A program made the position numbers and the translations under genes. A stretch of 64,000 nucleotides of DNA from Pegea sp. RAD2-039 (taxonomy: Eukaryota; Chordata; Thaliacea; Salpida; Salpidae). The DNA is taken from the NCBI GenBank assembly GCA_034620365.1, contig JAQGEQ010000206.1, positions 124,001-188,000 on the forward strand, given 5' to 3'. Under the pieces are notes generated by a model, which saw only the letters and a program-made list of their open reading frames with translations, made no database searches and was not told where the DNA came from. Shown here one piece after another: positions 13,097 through 28,000 of the stretch (its first letter is position 1; each line of letters begins with the position of its first letter).

Positions 13097-16000
13097 CTGA
13101 AAATATCTTTAAAAAATAAGATCAAAATTAAATAAAAAGTAAATTATTTCAATAAAAGAAAAATCAAAAATACACTCAAATAAAAGCATCTATAAAATAA
13201 AGTAGTTTTTTTATAAAGTAAAAGTTAAAATCAAATACAACAATTCTATATATAATCAGATAATTACTTTGTTTTTAAAATTATTTCTTAAACTTTTAAA
13301 AGTGAAAGTCAACTATTTATGTACAGCAAATCTAAAATTCTGTATTCAAATTAAAAATGATATACTATGAATGATTATAACAGCCAAAAATTGTTTAGAA
13401 TTAATTAAACAACTTCATTAGAATTAGTTGAAAAACATTTATACAGTAATATAATAAAAAACTAAACAAATTTTTAGAATACAGATGATAAATAATGTTT
13501 AGATATTTTTGATATTAATGAACTTGAAAAAATATATTTTAATATACCAATAGTAAATTAAATGAAAAAATCACAAGTGAAAAAATTGAATATTTTATAT
13601 GTTTTTGAAGTTAAAAATAAACTATTTGAAAGTAATTAGACTTTAATTGCAATAAACTAAAACAATAATTGAAAATAAGTATTATTATCAGATTAATAAT
13701 TTTTTGGTAATGACTTTAAACTATTAAAATAAATTACATAAAAAATATCATGATAGTTTTACATTACTGAATAAATTATTAAATAAAAATTAAATTTATA
13801 ATAGTAGTAATTCTGATTAATTTCTGATAAAAACTTCTAAAGCATTACTATAAAAACTAAAACTTTAACGCTAGGCATGTTAAAAGCAAATTTAACCTTT
13901 TCAAGCTATATACAAGTTTCCAAATTATTACAACATAATTTCAATAAAACTGTTTTTTGATCATTTTTTTTATACCATCAAAATATTTGTATAATTAACG
14001 ATAATTTTCTTAATTTTTAATTAAAATAAAAAAGTATAAATGAACAAAAATATGATACCAAAGAAACTGCAAATGTTGATTATTTGATTGTGAGATTTTT
14101 TTCTATTTGTATAATAAAAGCTATTTTTTAATTATTCTGATAAAATTGTTTGTATTGTAAACAGGAAATATTGTATTTGTTGCTAGAAAATAATCAAAAA
14201 CGTAAGAATTATTTGTTTTTTAACTCACAATTATTAGTTTAGTTTTAAAAGTGAAATTATTACTCCAAGTGCAAGGTCCAGTATCTATTGATTAAATTTA
14301 TAAGACTTTGTTGCAATAGTCTTTAATAATCAGTTTTACTAAAAAAAGACAATGTATAATTTTTATATTAAAAAACTGATTTTTCTTCACAGGCTTTAAG
14401 CAATCTTGCAAACTATTTACTCAATTTAAGTAAAAAAAGGAGTTTAAAAAGCCTTTTAATAAAAGCAGCAAACACTATAAAAATGGTGTGGTTTACATAG
14501 AGAGACGAGAGCTTTTAAGTCTTGCTAAAATTTCTATAAAAAAGTCTCACTTTTTCAAGTTTTATCGATATACGTCAAGACGTCATCCTATCTCATTTAA
14601 TTTTTATGTGAAAATAGTATTGGAATGTAGTAATGACTTACGGATATGAAGTGTGTTAATAGGTCAAAAATGTATTCGAATATTTGTTTAGGGCCGATAG
14701 CACAGTTAACTTTATTAAAAAATGAAACTTTATTGAAGTCTTTATTAATACTCCTGAATAAGTCGAAAAACATAAAGCTATTTCATATAAAAGTTTTAAA
14801 TTTTACTACAAAGTGGCACCTAGTCTTGTAATAAACTACTCCAAGTTTGTCATAATAAAATATAAGTCGTAGGCATCTATTCTTGTTATGGTTCCTAGGT
14901 AATTAATGACTGACACATATATAAATTGACACATAAGAAGCCATAACTTTCTGATTTAAAAAACATTTTTAACTCCTCTTATGGTGATAACAAAATCCAA
15001 TATTGATACTTGATCTCTCTTTGGTGATCCAAGTAATTCATATAATTTTTTTTAAATCTGACCATATAAACTCTCAATCATCTTCTCATTCTAAAATACT
15101 TATTCAAAATCAATTGTTAATTCCGAGAACAGGCTCTTAAAAATAGTTAACTCGGATAAAACAACTATTTGTGTTTATTTTAACTTTACATAGTTCAACA
15201 AATATTTGGTTTGCAACTGTTGTATCAAAAGACTTTGCTTCATATATCAACTTCATAATGCGGCAATTATATTGAAAACCATTAAATCTGCTGCAATACT
15301 ATTGGTTAATTTTCTAATAAATAACCCGAAAACAGCTGTCAGTACACAAGGGTGCTAATAAAGTTTTTGAATGCTTTGATATTGAATGACAAGCCTCTGA
15401 GGATGCATCAAAGATTTCAACTTGTAAAATAATTATAAAACATCAGCGAAGCTTTTAATTATTTCTAGCGGTGCTGAGAGATTTAAGGAAAAGCGTCGAT
15501 ATTTAGCTCATAGAGACGGTCTTTCTATGAAGAAAGGCCGTAAGAAAACTTCTTCATGCAGATTAAAGTTAAAAATATCTTTTTCATGATGAAGACTTCA
15601 AACAGAAGAGATAAATTCTAAAAGTCTCAAAAGATTTGAGAACTTAGTATAAAGTAGCCCACAATGAATTATTTACAAATTTTAAATCGTGAAAGATAAA
15701 GATGCCCAAGTCGTTAACAACCAACATAGAAAATGTCATTTTATTTAGATAAACGTCAGATGATGTTCAGTTAATGTTAGAGGGTTTATTATTCGACAAA
15801 CATTTTCGAAAACATTTGTCAGTAGCTAGCTTGTGTGAATTAAAAATATACGTTGGCACATTGCAAAGAAGATTGAAGTTCAACTAATTTGGAACTAGGA
15901 AGGCAAAGAGCAGAAATATTTAGAGATGAAAAATAGTCTGTAGCATCATTGTGATAATATCGAAGAAAAGAGGACCAATAATTGATAATTATCATAAATC

Positions 16001-16173
16001 AAATATCGATAATAGATAATGAAAATTAATTTGCGCATTTAATAGAGAGTAGATATAAAGAGAAGCAGGCTAATTATTGTTGTTTTGGGAAATACCACTA
16101 AAAACTCTACAAAACATAAAAATAAAGTTATTTATGATGTCTTTGTCTATCTTTAAGTAATTTCTTAATCCAA
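13097..16173. other. Intergenic, AT-rich; no gene seen
   Basis: This is upstream of the EF-Tu gene. It is low-complexity A/T sequence up to about 14.2 kb, then slightly more complex DNA at 15.1-15.9 kb with no usable open frame. That part contains an 11-bp hairpin at 15516-15541 and may be decayed mobile DNA, but I could not identify a family. Confidence 0.4.
15516..15541. repeat. Short perfect-looking hairpin (11-bp stem, 4-nt loop)
   Basis: The arms ACGGTCTTTCT and AGAAAGGCCGT pair over 11 positions, one of them G:T, around the tetraloop ATGA. The sequence is visible directly. Function is unknown; it could be part of a decayed transposon or an RNA hairpin. Confidence 0.4.
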
Positions 16174-17350
16174 GTGATAAGAGTTGGGTTAATAATAAAC
16201 TACTTGAAGGTTTTTATTAAAATAGGACGTAAAACTAAATCAAAACTATTGCGTCTGAACTTATTGGGTCCTTTCTTAATTTTCATCGAAAACCTCATCA
16301 GAATATCAGTAGCAGTATATGGTGTAAGAATGTTTGTGCATGCAGATGATATAAAGCTATTATCTTCTAATCCTTCAAAACTTCAAACTGCACTACACAC
16401 TGTAGTAAACTGGTCTACGAATTGGCAGCTCAGAATCCAGCTTACAAAGTCTGAACTTTTTCTCCTAAACCAGCTGTAAATTGCATGAACCAATACTCCA
16501 TCAATAGATTTATTATCCAACGAGTATCTTCAGTCCTAGACCTTGGCATTACTCTATCATCTGACTTTAAATGGCGCAATTATGTTCCCACAATCTTTGG
16601 AAAATCAATGAACCTTGTCTTCCTTATTATAAAGACTTTAAATTCTAAGTACCCATGCTTTCTTATCATTCTTTTCAAATTGTACGTACGTCCAATTCTT
16701 GAATACAATGTTAGTGCATGGATGCCATATCAAGTTAGTGATATCAAAAAGATTGAGTCTGTTCAGGCCACATTTACGAGATTAGTATGCAGGAAACTTA
16801 ATATGTAATATGATAGTTATAAACATCGTCTTAGCTTCTTCAATTTAGATGCTTTGGAAATTCTACGGATTAAATACGACTTAATTCTTACTTTTAAAAT
16901 TATCCACAATTTAATTGACCTTCAGTTTGATGATTTCTTTTCCATTAGTCCTTCCCTCAAGTTATATAAACTCAGACGACACACATTACATCTTAATAAA
17001 CCTATATCACCTGGTAAATTGGTCAGAGCGAATTTTTTTTCATACCGCACAATTAATACATGGAACCAGCTACCATCAGAAATTGTCATTTAAAGTCGCT
17101 CGCGTTTTTCAAGCAGAAGTTGAACCGTTATAATATTGCTAACGCTGTCATTTCAAAACTTTGAATTTTTCTTTTTTTGATATAAAAATTCTATATAATT
17201 GTCTACTGTTATATGTTTTGAGGAGTACTGAAATGCCATGTATTACATCTTTTTCTTTCTATATTTCTCACGTAATAGATATTATTTGTGAGAATGTGTG
17301 ATAGCGAGAGGTACTCTCTTCATGCACCCTTCTTTACATTTATTGTAATA
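16174..17350 (+). mobile_element. Degenerate non-LTR retrotransposon (reverse-transcriptase 3' part)
   Basis: Three adjacent open frames (16174-16479, 16485-16808, 16854-17093) read as successive pieces of a LINE reverse transcriptase separated by frameshifts and stops. A catalytic-like HADD at 16339-16350 replaces the usual YADD and is followed by IKLLSS. Then come DLGITLSSDFKW and the C-terminal signature YRTINTWNQLPSEIV, typical of jockey/CR1/L2-type elements. The copy appears to end in an AATAAATAAATAAG tail near 17346-17360, as LINE 3' ends often do. It is 5' truncated and cannot encode an active enzyme. A second copy of its 3' part lies at 56.83-57.06 kb. The clade assignment is tentative. 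Confidence 0.75.
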
Positions 17351-19015
17351 AATAAATAAGTTGAACAATAAGTTGCCAGTAATTTGTTTTGATAGGATTT
17401 TGATCTGTGCTTGTTTGGGAACTTACTAGGAACTATAGTTTGCTATACTATAAATACTTTTAATTTCTTGTATGATTGAAGTAACTTTATTAAAACAGGT
17501 TAAAAACTTAGTACTTTGCCACGTAAACCTTTTCAACATGTAATATTGATACAGAAAAACTTTTCTCTTTTTCTCTTTAGAATTAACTTTTTTCGAAACG
17601 ATTTAAACAATTTTAATAACAATAAGCAAACTTTTGTATAAGGCAAAACACGAAAGCTCCAATTTGTTCATATTTTGTACATTTTAATTTAAAGCAAACT
17701 GTTTGAACTATCTCTTTCAGCAAAACAATTATTTTGAATTTATTTTTCATGTTCAGGAAAAGTTAGCTGAAGTTTATTTCGGAAGGTCTTACTAATTTAA
17801 GAAAGTGTTTAGAAAATCAGTATGCTGACTAAAAGTTTAATAGATAAATGTTTTTTTGGTTTTATCATTAATGACTTACTTTTATCATAATTTTAATCAT
17901 AGTTTTTTTAATGTTTTTATGACCAATTACATATTACGTATTAAATTGTATAAAATCGTAATAATAAGGTATAATTATTAATTTTTGAAATATCTTATAA
18001 TGAGTACAAAATTTAGACTTAGTCAGTTACTAGTACAACAATACTTCCGTCTTCTCTATAATTCTTGCGCTACTTTAAGTAGCTTTGTTTTACTAATTGT
18101 GTTTTATTCTTCTGATTTGTGCTTATTCGTTTCGTATTAACTTGATATTTGTAAACTTGTAAATTATTCTATAACATTTAAACTATAGTACTTTGTTTTG
18201 ATGCAATCAGCTTAGCATTCTATTGTATAACTTAGTTGCAACTTATGACGTCATAATAACTATATTTTATTAAAAAATGAAATAGAATATTTTATTCAAA
18301 AGTGTAACTGACAATTTATGTAAGCGTTGTAATGTTCATTGTATAATCAAGAAAGTGAAATTATTACAATTAGTGTTTAAATCGGTAAAAAGCTTCTTTT
18401 TTTTTCATATATTTTCCATATTTATTAAAAACTAACTTTTTTATCAAAATTTTAGTGATATATTTTTTTTATTATAAATTATTTACTGCTGGTTTATTAC
18501 TTTTTTTAATTATTTGATATATTTATAGACTGTTTAGATTAGATCATTTTTAGTACTAAAAAATATATAATACATTATCTTGAATAAAATTATTTCAATT
18601 TCTATAAATAAATAATGAATATAGCTGATATTTGTATTATATTTCATAAAAGATACAAAATTTATTGTTTACATTTTATTATTAGTTATAACCAAATGCA
18701 CTCATTATTTTTATTTATTTTAGTTTTGAAGTGCAACAAAATTTAAGTTATTAATAAAGTTTATTGTGAGGAAAATATAAAATGAAAATTTACTTAATTG
18801 AAATGAAAGCAAATAAGTTGTTTTGATATATTTCTTTCAATATCAAAAATAGTTGATTTGTTTTTTAGACTACAAATATAAAGCTTTCATTTTTTAGGTT
18901 TAAATCTTTATATAGTTCTCAATCTATCAACAAACTAACACTTTATGATTTATTTTTAGTTTCGTATCATAAACATATTTGAATTAAGAATTTTAAAAAC
19001 TCAAAGTTGTTGATT
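17351..19015. other. Upstream region of the SLC44-type gene
   Basis: No coding sequence is supported. The region contains a palindromic CRE at 18246-18253. A TATTTTTAG acceptor at 18958-18959 lies 56 bases before the SLC44 ATG; it could close a 5' UTR intron or be a trans-splice site. Otherwise it is A/T-rich with no visible repeat. Confidence 0.4.
18246..18253. promoter_or_regulatory. Palindromic CRE (TGACGTCA) upstream of the SLC44-type gene
   Basis: A perfect CREB/ATF consensus lies about 760 bases before the SLC44-type start codon. The match is exact. Function is inferred only from the motif. Confidence 0.35.
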
Positions 19016-22000
19016 ATGGGTTGTTGTGGAGGCAATGATGAATCTGATGAACAATATGGTAACTTGAGAAGCTTTTTATTATGATTGTCGACATAATTTT
19101 GAATAAATTTATTTATAAACTGAAATATTATTTTGTTTTTAAAGCAACATTTTTTTTACTTTAAATATTAGAATTTTAAAATGATTTAAACACAGAAATG
19201 AACAAACTTTTTGATAAATAATTATAAAACTTATATCATTATAATTACAGAAGTCTATATTTTAAGTACTAATCTAAATAATTTCAATTTTTCTCCCTTA
19301 ATTTTGAAAGATTTGATGAGACCTTCTGGATAACTACAATTTAGTTGATTTGTGTAAATAGCTTCTTTTTATAATTTTAGTTTAAACAAATTCATTTCTT
19401 TTTTTTAGGAAAGTCTCGGACTTATGATCCGGACTTTAAGGGTCCTACTAAAAACAGGTCTTGTACAGATATAATCTGTTGCCTTATTTTTATGGCTTTT
19501 ATATTTGCTTACTTGGTGGTGTCAATTTTTGGTAAGTTTCAACTTTTATTCATTTTTGTCTTGATATCTCATATAATTACTATAGTAATGTAACTTCATT
19601 AGAACAGCTTCAACAGATTTCGTAAAACTTGACACTACACACGAGTATTAATCAAATTATTTAATCATTAAGATACTTTTAAAAATTGAAAATCGTTTTT
19701 TAATGTGTAGTTTAGCTGAAAAGCTAAAAACAACATTGAGCTTCAGATTAAATTTTTAATGAGAAATTCTTCAACAAAAACACGTCTTCTTTCTAACTGT
19801 GATTATTTATTATGTAAACGGCTAAAAAACTTGATGAAAATCACTTGATATCTGATATTTCTACAAAACTGTGATATTTTTTGTTATTAGCTTGGGTGAA
19901 CGGAAACCCTTTAATACTTATTCATCCAACTGATACTCAAGGAAGAATATGTGGGCTTCAATACAAAGATATGAACCTCACGTAAGTTGCAACATCTTTA
20001 TTTTATTTAATTTTATAAGAATTTTCATTTTAAAGTGGAAAAAATTCACTTTTATACTTTGATGTTACCAAATGTACCAGTGCTCGAGCCATCATCAACT
20101 TTCAATGTCCAACTACTCAAGTAAGCGAGTAAAGATGTGACCATATAACCAACCTTACCTGTCCAGATCTGTGTAAGTTCTTGTCCAAACGAATATTGGA
20201 CTTATTACATCGAAAAAGCAAAACTCTCAGCATCTTCTTTTGGTTCTCAAGCTCAGCGAGAATCTGCTGCTGGTCTTGTTGATTGGTCGAAGTTAATCTG
20301 TGTTTATGGTTACAACCCACGAGATGAATTTATTAGTGGAAAGGTAATAGATCACAAACTTGATAAATTGAAAATTCGAGTAGCTTTGAAGACACTTCAG
20401 TCGTTTTAAAAAGTCCTTTATTGATTGAATGTTTTTTACTGACGTAGTTTGCCTTTAGAGGGAGTTTTTTTGAGTGTTTTCAATCGAAATACAAATTTAA
20501 TTTGATTTCAAATTATTTAACAATTTCCTCAACAATTTTTTTATTACTTTTTTCAAAAATAATTCCCAATTTGTTTCATTTTTTTCTCTGAAACTAAAAA
20601 GAAATTTTCGAAATTCAACTTTCAGATTACTTTTGATGAAATTTTTCAACAAGAAAAATGTGCTGCTTATTATGTTCCTTATTCCAACATCTTTGGAAGA
20701 TGCATTCCATTCGTAGATGAAGCTAAAAAAGTGTTAGAAGCAAATGTATCAGGAACAGTTGAACCAATCAAAGTCAGATAATCACTAACTTCTTCATCTT
20801 TGAAAATGAACTTCTTATTTAGGATGCAAGTGGAACTGAGGTCACTTACCAGTCGTTGCTAGATGGAGTTCAACCAATTAAAATATATTTAGAAGCTAGA
20901 TCACTTGCTTCTAAGATCTTTTCAGATTTAACAAATTCTTGGATTACTATCATCATGTGAGTCTTCTTTAAAATCTTCTTATCTTTTCATCCTTTTTCTT
21001 CGACAGATTGCTCAGCATTTCAGCTGTGGTCGCGTTACTTTGGATTCTTTTGATGCGGTGTGTCTCTGGGCCAATTATTTGGTCGACCATAATCGGATTT
21101 ATTGGTTTAGCTTCATTTGGAGTTTATTATACATACACAGAATGGAATGTGAGTTGTTTGCTTTGTTGCCAGGATTTTCAAATTTATTTTCAAAAAATTT
21201 ACTTCAAACAGCTAATATACAAAAAATATCTTCTTTTAGAAATTAAAGTCCGTTCCTGAAAGCAAGAAGAGCATTATATCTGTCGGATTTACTACAGATC
21301 TATCCGCTTATCTTGCACTAAGAGACACTTGGTTAGCTTTTTGTAAGTCATCTTCATCATCTGCAGATTGGTTTTTATGCTGGTGTGTTGTCTTGCAGTG
21401 ATTATTCTATCTGTTATTGATGGCATTTTCATTTTAATTATTTTATTCCTTCGCAAGCGAATTCAAATTGCGATTGAAGTTATTGATCAAGCTAGCAAGT
21501 AAAGAACTTTTTTGCTTCTAAGTTTTGTTGAAATGTTTAAAAGCATGATGCTTCTGTTTTATTATTATCTAAACTTCGAGCAAATCTTAAAATCTCTTTT
21601 TCTTGCAGAGCTGTTCTTCATATAATTTCTTCTTTGTTCTACCCTTTATACACAACTTTATTATGTTTGATTGTGTTTGGATTTTGGGCAATTACTGCAT
21701 TGTTCCTCGCATCCACTGGGAGTCCGATTTACAAATACATTGATATGAGAACAACATTATCATCACCAGATGAAAACTTGACTGGCAAAATATGTGACCT
21801 TGATGTAAAAGTCTTCTTATTTCAGTATTAAACTTTTATTAAAAAAATTTAATTAAACTTTTCAAGCAATTTCAAAAGCTTGAAAACTTTTGAGAAAAAT
21901 TTAATAAAAAGTTTTGTCAACACAGAAATTCGTTGCTAATACTACTCTGTCATCACAAACTGGTTTAAAATGTGAGTTCTTAACTTATGGTGGTGAATCA

Positions 22001-25000
22001 GTGTAAGTATTCCTACTTAAATGTCAAATCTTTAAACCTTAATTTGAAATAATTCTTCAGTTTTCACAACAATATATTTTGGTTGCAATTTGCGATGTTG
22101 TTTGGAATGTTATGGTTGATGAATTGGGTTCTTGCTTTAGGACAATGTACACTATCAGGTAAACATCTCATCAATAATTTAAGTCTACTCCTTTTTTGAA
22201 ATCGACCATTTTCTCTAAAACTTCCATTTTTCAAAACACAGCTTCATTATTCTTAGTAACTTTTATTTCAATTGAAATGTGGATTTAGTCATAAAATCTA
22301 CTGCTTGACAAATGGTCTTTACTTTTGTTTGTTTTGTTTAACAATTGTTTCATAATAAATAAAATCTTTTAATAAACAAACTTTTCATTTAAAACTTTAA
22401 TATAAAGTTTACTTCACAAATGTACGTTTAAAGCTACCAAACATTTGTTTAATTCCTAGAAAATCTTTAACTTTCAATTGTTTATTTTTCTATAAATTTA
22501 AACAAGCTTTCAAACAAACCACAAAATCTCTAAAAGTATTTTTCACTTTTCAATCTGAAATAGAAAATTCTTTAATTCAATTCTGAACTTCCGTTTTTTA
22601 TACAAAAATTTTATTTCAATGAATTTATTTTTAAAATATTTACTCAAAGAACAAAACTTTCACGTCAATTCACTTTTGTAAATTGGAAACTGTTTTTGTA
22701 GGAGCTTTTTCATCTTACTACTGGGCTCGTGATAAATCTAGAGATTTACCGATGTTCCCAGTCTACCAAAGCTTAGGAAGATCACTAAGGTTTTCGGTTA
22801 CTTTTAAATCACCAAAAACAAATTCTTTTTAGTTATATTTTTTATTAGACAAAATTAGATGAATATACAAATAAATACGTTTAAACGTTTTATTATTCGT
22901 GTATTAAAACTTTATTACATTTCTAATTCAATGAGCTAAGGTAGAATTTTTCATTTTTTTAAAACAAGTTTTTCGAACTCATTAAATAAAGTAAATAAAA
23001 AAAACTATAAAAATTTCAACAAATATCCTTTTTAGGTACCACACAGGCTCCATTGCTTTTGGGTCTTTCATAATTGCATTGGTCCAATTGGTCCGGATTA
23101 TTCTTGAATATATCGACCACAAAGTAAAGGGCAGTGAAAACAAGATAGCGAAATTCATCATGAAGTGTTTGAAATGTTGTTTATATTGTTTGGAAAAGTT
23201 TCTCAAGTTTCTCAATCGAAATGCTTATATCATGGTGAGTCATTTGAAATTTTCTCACTTTTAAATCAAACAATTTACGAATTGTCATCTAAAACTGAAA
23301 ATTGAAGCTTCCAATGATCACAATTTTCAACTTCCGTTCTTATGAGATTCAAGTACTCCTCGAATATTGACAAAGTCTGATGACAATCATCTTAATTGAG
23401 AGTATTTTCACAAAATGACGTCATCTGATTACACTTGAAGGAGCTCACAGCGCCACCTACCACAAATTATCCTTCAAACTTCTTGAATCAATTATGACGT
23501 CATCAGACACACCCTGTCATTATCTTTTTATCAGTTGATTTTAGAAATGAAGCCGCGTAGTTTCCAGCTGCAGCATCCCTGAATAATCTCTTCTTATCTA
23601 TCCCCAGCGATCTGTTTCATCAACACAACAAGACTTTCTTCCAACTACCATCTGGCTCCTGCTACCTCTTAGACTCATTTTCTTTATATCTCTTATATGT
23701 CTGATTTGATAAGAACTCTTTACCGCCTTCAAGCGGATGATATTTTGTATTTTCTAAACCGCATGTTGGCGCTGTTGAGTTGTGACTGAAACTAACTCTG
23801 AATTTATAACTTTAGATTTCAATTTATGGTAAGAACTTTTGCTGGTCGGCCAAAGAAGCCTTCCAACTCCTCATGCGGAACATACTACGTGCTGCTGTAC
23901 TGGATAAAATTGTTGATTTTGTTTTGTTAATCGGTAAGTAGTTTATAACATTTTTTACCCACTAAACGTTAGTAGCTTATGTCACGTAGCCTGGAACTTA
24001 GTTTCAAATTTCATGAAACAAATTTGTGGAATTTTCAAATTTCATAACTTCCTTTTTACCTTTTGAATTGTTGTCAAAGGTTTTTATTTCAACAACACAC
24101 AAGTCACATCGTTTTTAAGTCACTCTTCTATTAGAACGAACATTTGCAGCTCAAATTGTTCACTTCCTGCAGATGCAATAACATCTTTATCGATTTATTT
24201 GATCAAAATGTTTAATAAAACTGTTTACGCGTTTCTTTCTAATCAGTCAATTCTGTTATCATATCCAATTAAATTGATAAAATACATTTAAGTAATTCAA
24301 TTTGCTTTTCAGATAATTTCAAATCTAATTTACAATTTCTAGAAATGATTTGAAGTAAACAATTCTGTTGAGTTACATGAATCCTTCATCTCTCATCCAC
24401 ACTTGATGTAATCATCAAAAATCTTCTTTTTTAATGCCTCTGCTGCACCTCTTCTGCAGTTGAACAAATATAAACCAATTCTTCATCTGATTTAAGTAAC
24501 ATTACATCATTCTATCACGAGTTTGTCTTTACTGTCTGTTTAGCCGTTTATAAAAGTTAATCAAACAAATGATGGAAGTATTTAAATAGTTTAGGAGAAG
24601 TTACATTGTGGTTGTTACTTTGTTTGATTAAACACTATTAGCTGTTGAACACGTCTAACCACAAACCAATAAGTTTGTTATTAAAGTTTTTTTTTCAGGT
24701 TACATCATATACTTATCGATGTTTTATTTCTAGTAATTGTATCCATTATGAAAATATTTTATTAATCTTTTTACTTTGTTGACATTTTCTATATGCTCTA
24801 CATTTTATTTTTAAGTGTATTTTTTTTATCGAAGTTGTCTCCTTCGTTATCTACCCCCTTTTAATCAACCAATCAAATCGCTTGAAATCAATTATTTAGT
24901 TTTTTATCATTTCTTTTATCCATATATCCCATTTTAACCAAAAAAACATAAAAGTTGCGTCGAACGGAAATTGTCTGTTTAAACAAAATCTCTTTCTGAT

Positions 25001-28000
25001 GTCTCTTTAAATATCTGATCTCTAGAATCTGATCTTTTAACTATCCCTATCTAAGTAACTCTTTATTATCTTTTTATTCTTTCTTCAGTTTCTTTTAGCC
25101 ACTTTTTCATTAATTATTGATTCTTCTGCAGTCTGTTTTTAGTCCGTTTTTTTTGGCTTTTCTTTAAAGAACAGACATATTTGAAATCACAAAATCTTCA
25201 TTCGAGTGATCTTCAATAACAGATCTCATTCTCTTCTCTCTAAAGATCCAATTTTGCTCTTTTGATGAATTAGAAAAGTAATTTTGATTAAATTCTTTTT
25301 TAGCTTGTGAAATGTAATTGATGCAAATTAATTGTATTTCTTCATTAGTCGTTTACTGTAACAGATCACAAGACACGTGATCAAGACACGTTTTTGAGAG
25401 CTAATTTGCATTTAGCATCCAATTTTCTTCAATTGCATTTGAAGTTTAGCATCTTTTTTGCTTCCTATTCAATTTAACTTCAAAATATTTGCTCATGTCT
25501 AAAAATTTCCTGTTTTTAACATCTCACTTGATATTTAGTAAACAGTAACATCAATTTTTAATTTCTCATCTTGTCTTTTTACTCTTTCTATGATTCTCTT
25601 CAAAACATTCTATCAAAACCTCAAGAAAACTTTCTTCACCAATATGTTAATTAACTTCATGTCACGTGATGATCTTTTAACTAATATTTTGTATATTTTT
25701 TTACAGGAAAGCTGTTTGTGACTGCCGCTATGACCTCGTTATGCTGGGCACTATTTGCTGGCAAAATTCCTTTTTATAAAGTAGATACAAGTCAGATGAA
25801 CTATTACTGGATGCCTATAATTGTGAGTTGAAGTGTTTTTCTTAGATTTCAAATCTTTCATTCTCAAAAGATAATATAAGATTTGAAAAAAGATCTCCGA
25901 TCGTATCTCTTACAGAGAAAAGTAAATATTCAATTTACTTAACTCTCTCACTGATTTGTTGTTTATTTAACTTTTATCTTAACTATGTCATTGATAAATA
26001 CTTCTTTCAATACTTCATCTTTTTTATGAATGCTTTTTTTCAAACTTTCTATACTTTTTGTTTTCAGCAGCAAGTAAACAAACTTTCTAACTTTTATTCA
26101 TAATCAAAAAGCGATAACTTCAATAAACCATTCTAAGACACGCTAGACTTAAATGTGCGTTCAAACGTAATAAATAAGTTTAAAAGAATTCAATATAAGA
26201 ATTGAATGCATTGAAAAGCTTGAAATTTTATTTCCTGCTATGAAAGTATTGCAATAAATAGAAATATTTGTCAATATCATTAAAATAAAAAGAGAATTTG
26301 GTGATGAAAATAGACTTCAAAGTAAATTTGTATTCAGTTGAAACGTTTTACTACAGTTGACTGAAAATACTAACTGCTTAAATTCTTTAAAGACATTCTT
26401 TGTCTACTAACTCAACAATTGAGTCATTTGTTAGGTGTGCTTTGTGTAAATTCATAATTTTTTATTTAATCACAACATATTGAAAGAAAATGTTCTTGAA
26501 TTTTATTCAAAACAATTTGTCTATTGTTAGTTTGTAGTAATTTCAAAGCTCTCTTTGATTTGTTATGTCTTGAAGATTTCTTTGTCACGTGTCCATGACT
26601 TTTATGTACCGATTATAATTACTTTATTTCCCAACATCTTGTAATAGTTTATATATACAAGACCTTATAATATCTTCCAACATATTTTTTTTACTATTTT
26701 TATCACGTATTTAATTACATCTTTTTCTTAAGATGTTAAACAGCCAGGAAAACATAAAAAGTTTCTAACTGATGCAAGTATCCTAGTAAATCTTAGAGCC
26801 TTAACCTTTTCAACTTTACTTACATCACGTGTTTGAACCTTCAACAAGTTAACTTGATGAGAAGTGCTTGACTTAACCTTGTCTTTATGTTGATACAGTT
26901 TCACAAGTTGTGCTTCATTTTAATTAAACTCAAAGTTGGTTGTTGATATGCAAAGCTGGTTCTACTTGAAACCATCACGTGTTTAACAACATCTAATTTC
27001 ACTTCGACTAGTTATATATTTTGTAGTTATCTTTATGACGTATATTATCTACCGCCTGAGGTGATGATTTCTATTCAAACTTGCTAGTATCTTAATAAAA
27101 TCTCATCAAATTTTCAGTTTTTTCATTAAACAAAAGTTTCTTTATTTTCAAATTCTTTCTCATTTTATTGTAACTTACAACTGATATTTTTACTTTTTGT
27201 GTATTTTACATTGTCAAGTTACTTCGGCACATATTTATTCTGGGTGTATTTCTATTTACTCACTTAGAAATAGCTGTCTATACCAATGTTTGTAAAGTAA
27301 GCATTGGAAAATTACTAAAGTATTACATAAAAGTAGAAAACATAGAAGCTGCTGGCTTGGGGTGTATGTTCATCAAATAGATGTTTTTTTTATGTTGGTT
27401 GTAAAACTTTTATTTCTTTCATCAATTTTTTAGTAATATTTTAACAATTTTTCACTGAAAATGGTTTAAAGTACATCAGTTGTTTCTAGTTACCATTATT
27501 TTGTATAAGTTTAAACAGAGGATTTAATAAGAACTTTGTTCAGTTGATCCCTCACATGATAACAAAACCAGAAAAATTTTTCCAGATAAATTACTCATTT
27601 ATATAATTTTACATAAAAACTTTTCATAAAGTTTTCATTGTTACATAAATAAGTTTGAAATATAGATGATAATTATAATGCTTTCACAAAATCTAATGTT
27701 TTAAATAATTAATGATTTTTCTTGGATGAAAGTTTTATTTAAGTCTTTTACTTTCTGCTTAACCACAAAAAAGTAGATAGGTAAAAAAATTGAAAATAAA
27801 TCTTTAAACAAGCAACCTTTCACAAAATCTTTTATTACAAAACCTGACAACTTTTTATTGTATTTCTAATTTATATTTCATTTTTTAAATAATTAATTGT
27901 TTTGTTTGCAGCTGGTTGGAATTACAACCTTTTTCATAGCAACTGGTTTTTTCAACGTCTTTGGAATGGCAGCGGATACCATCTTCCTCTGCTTCCGTGA

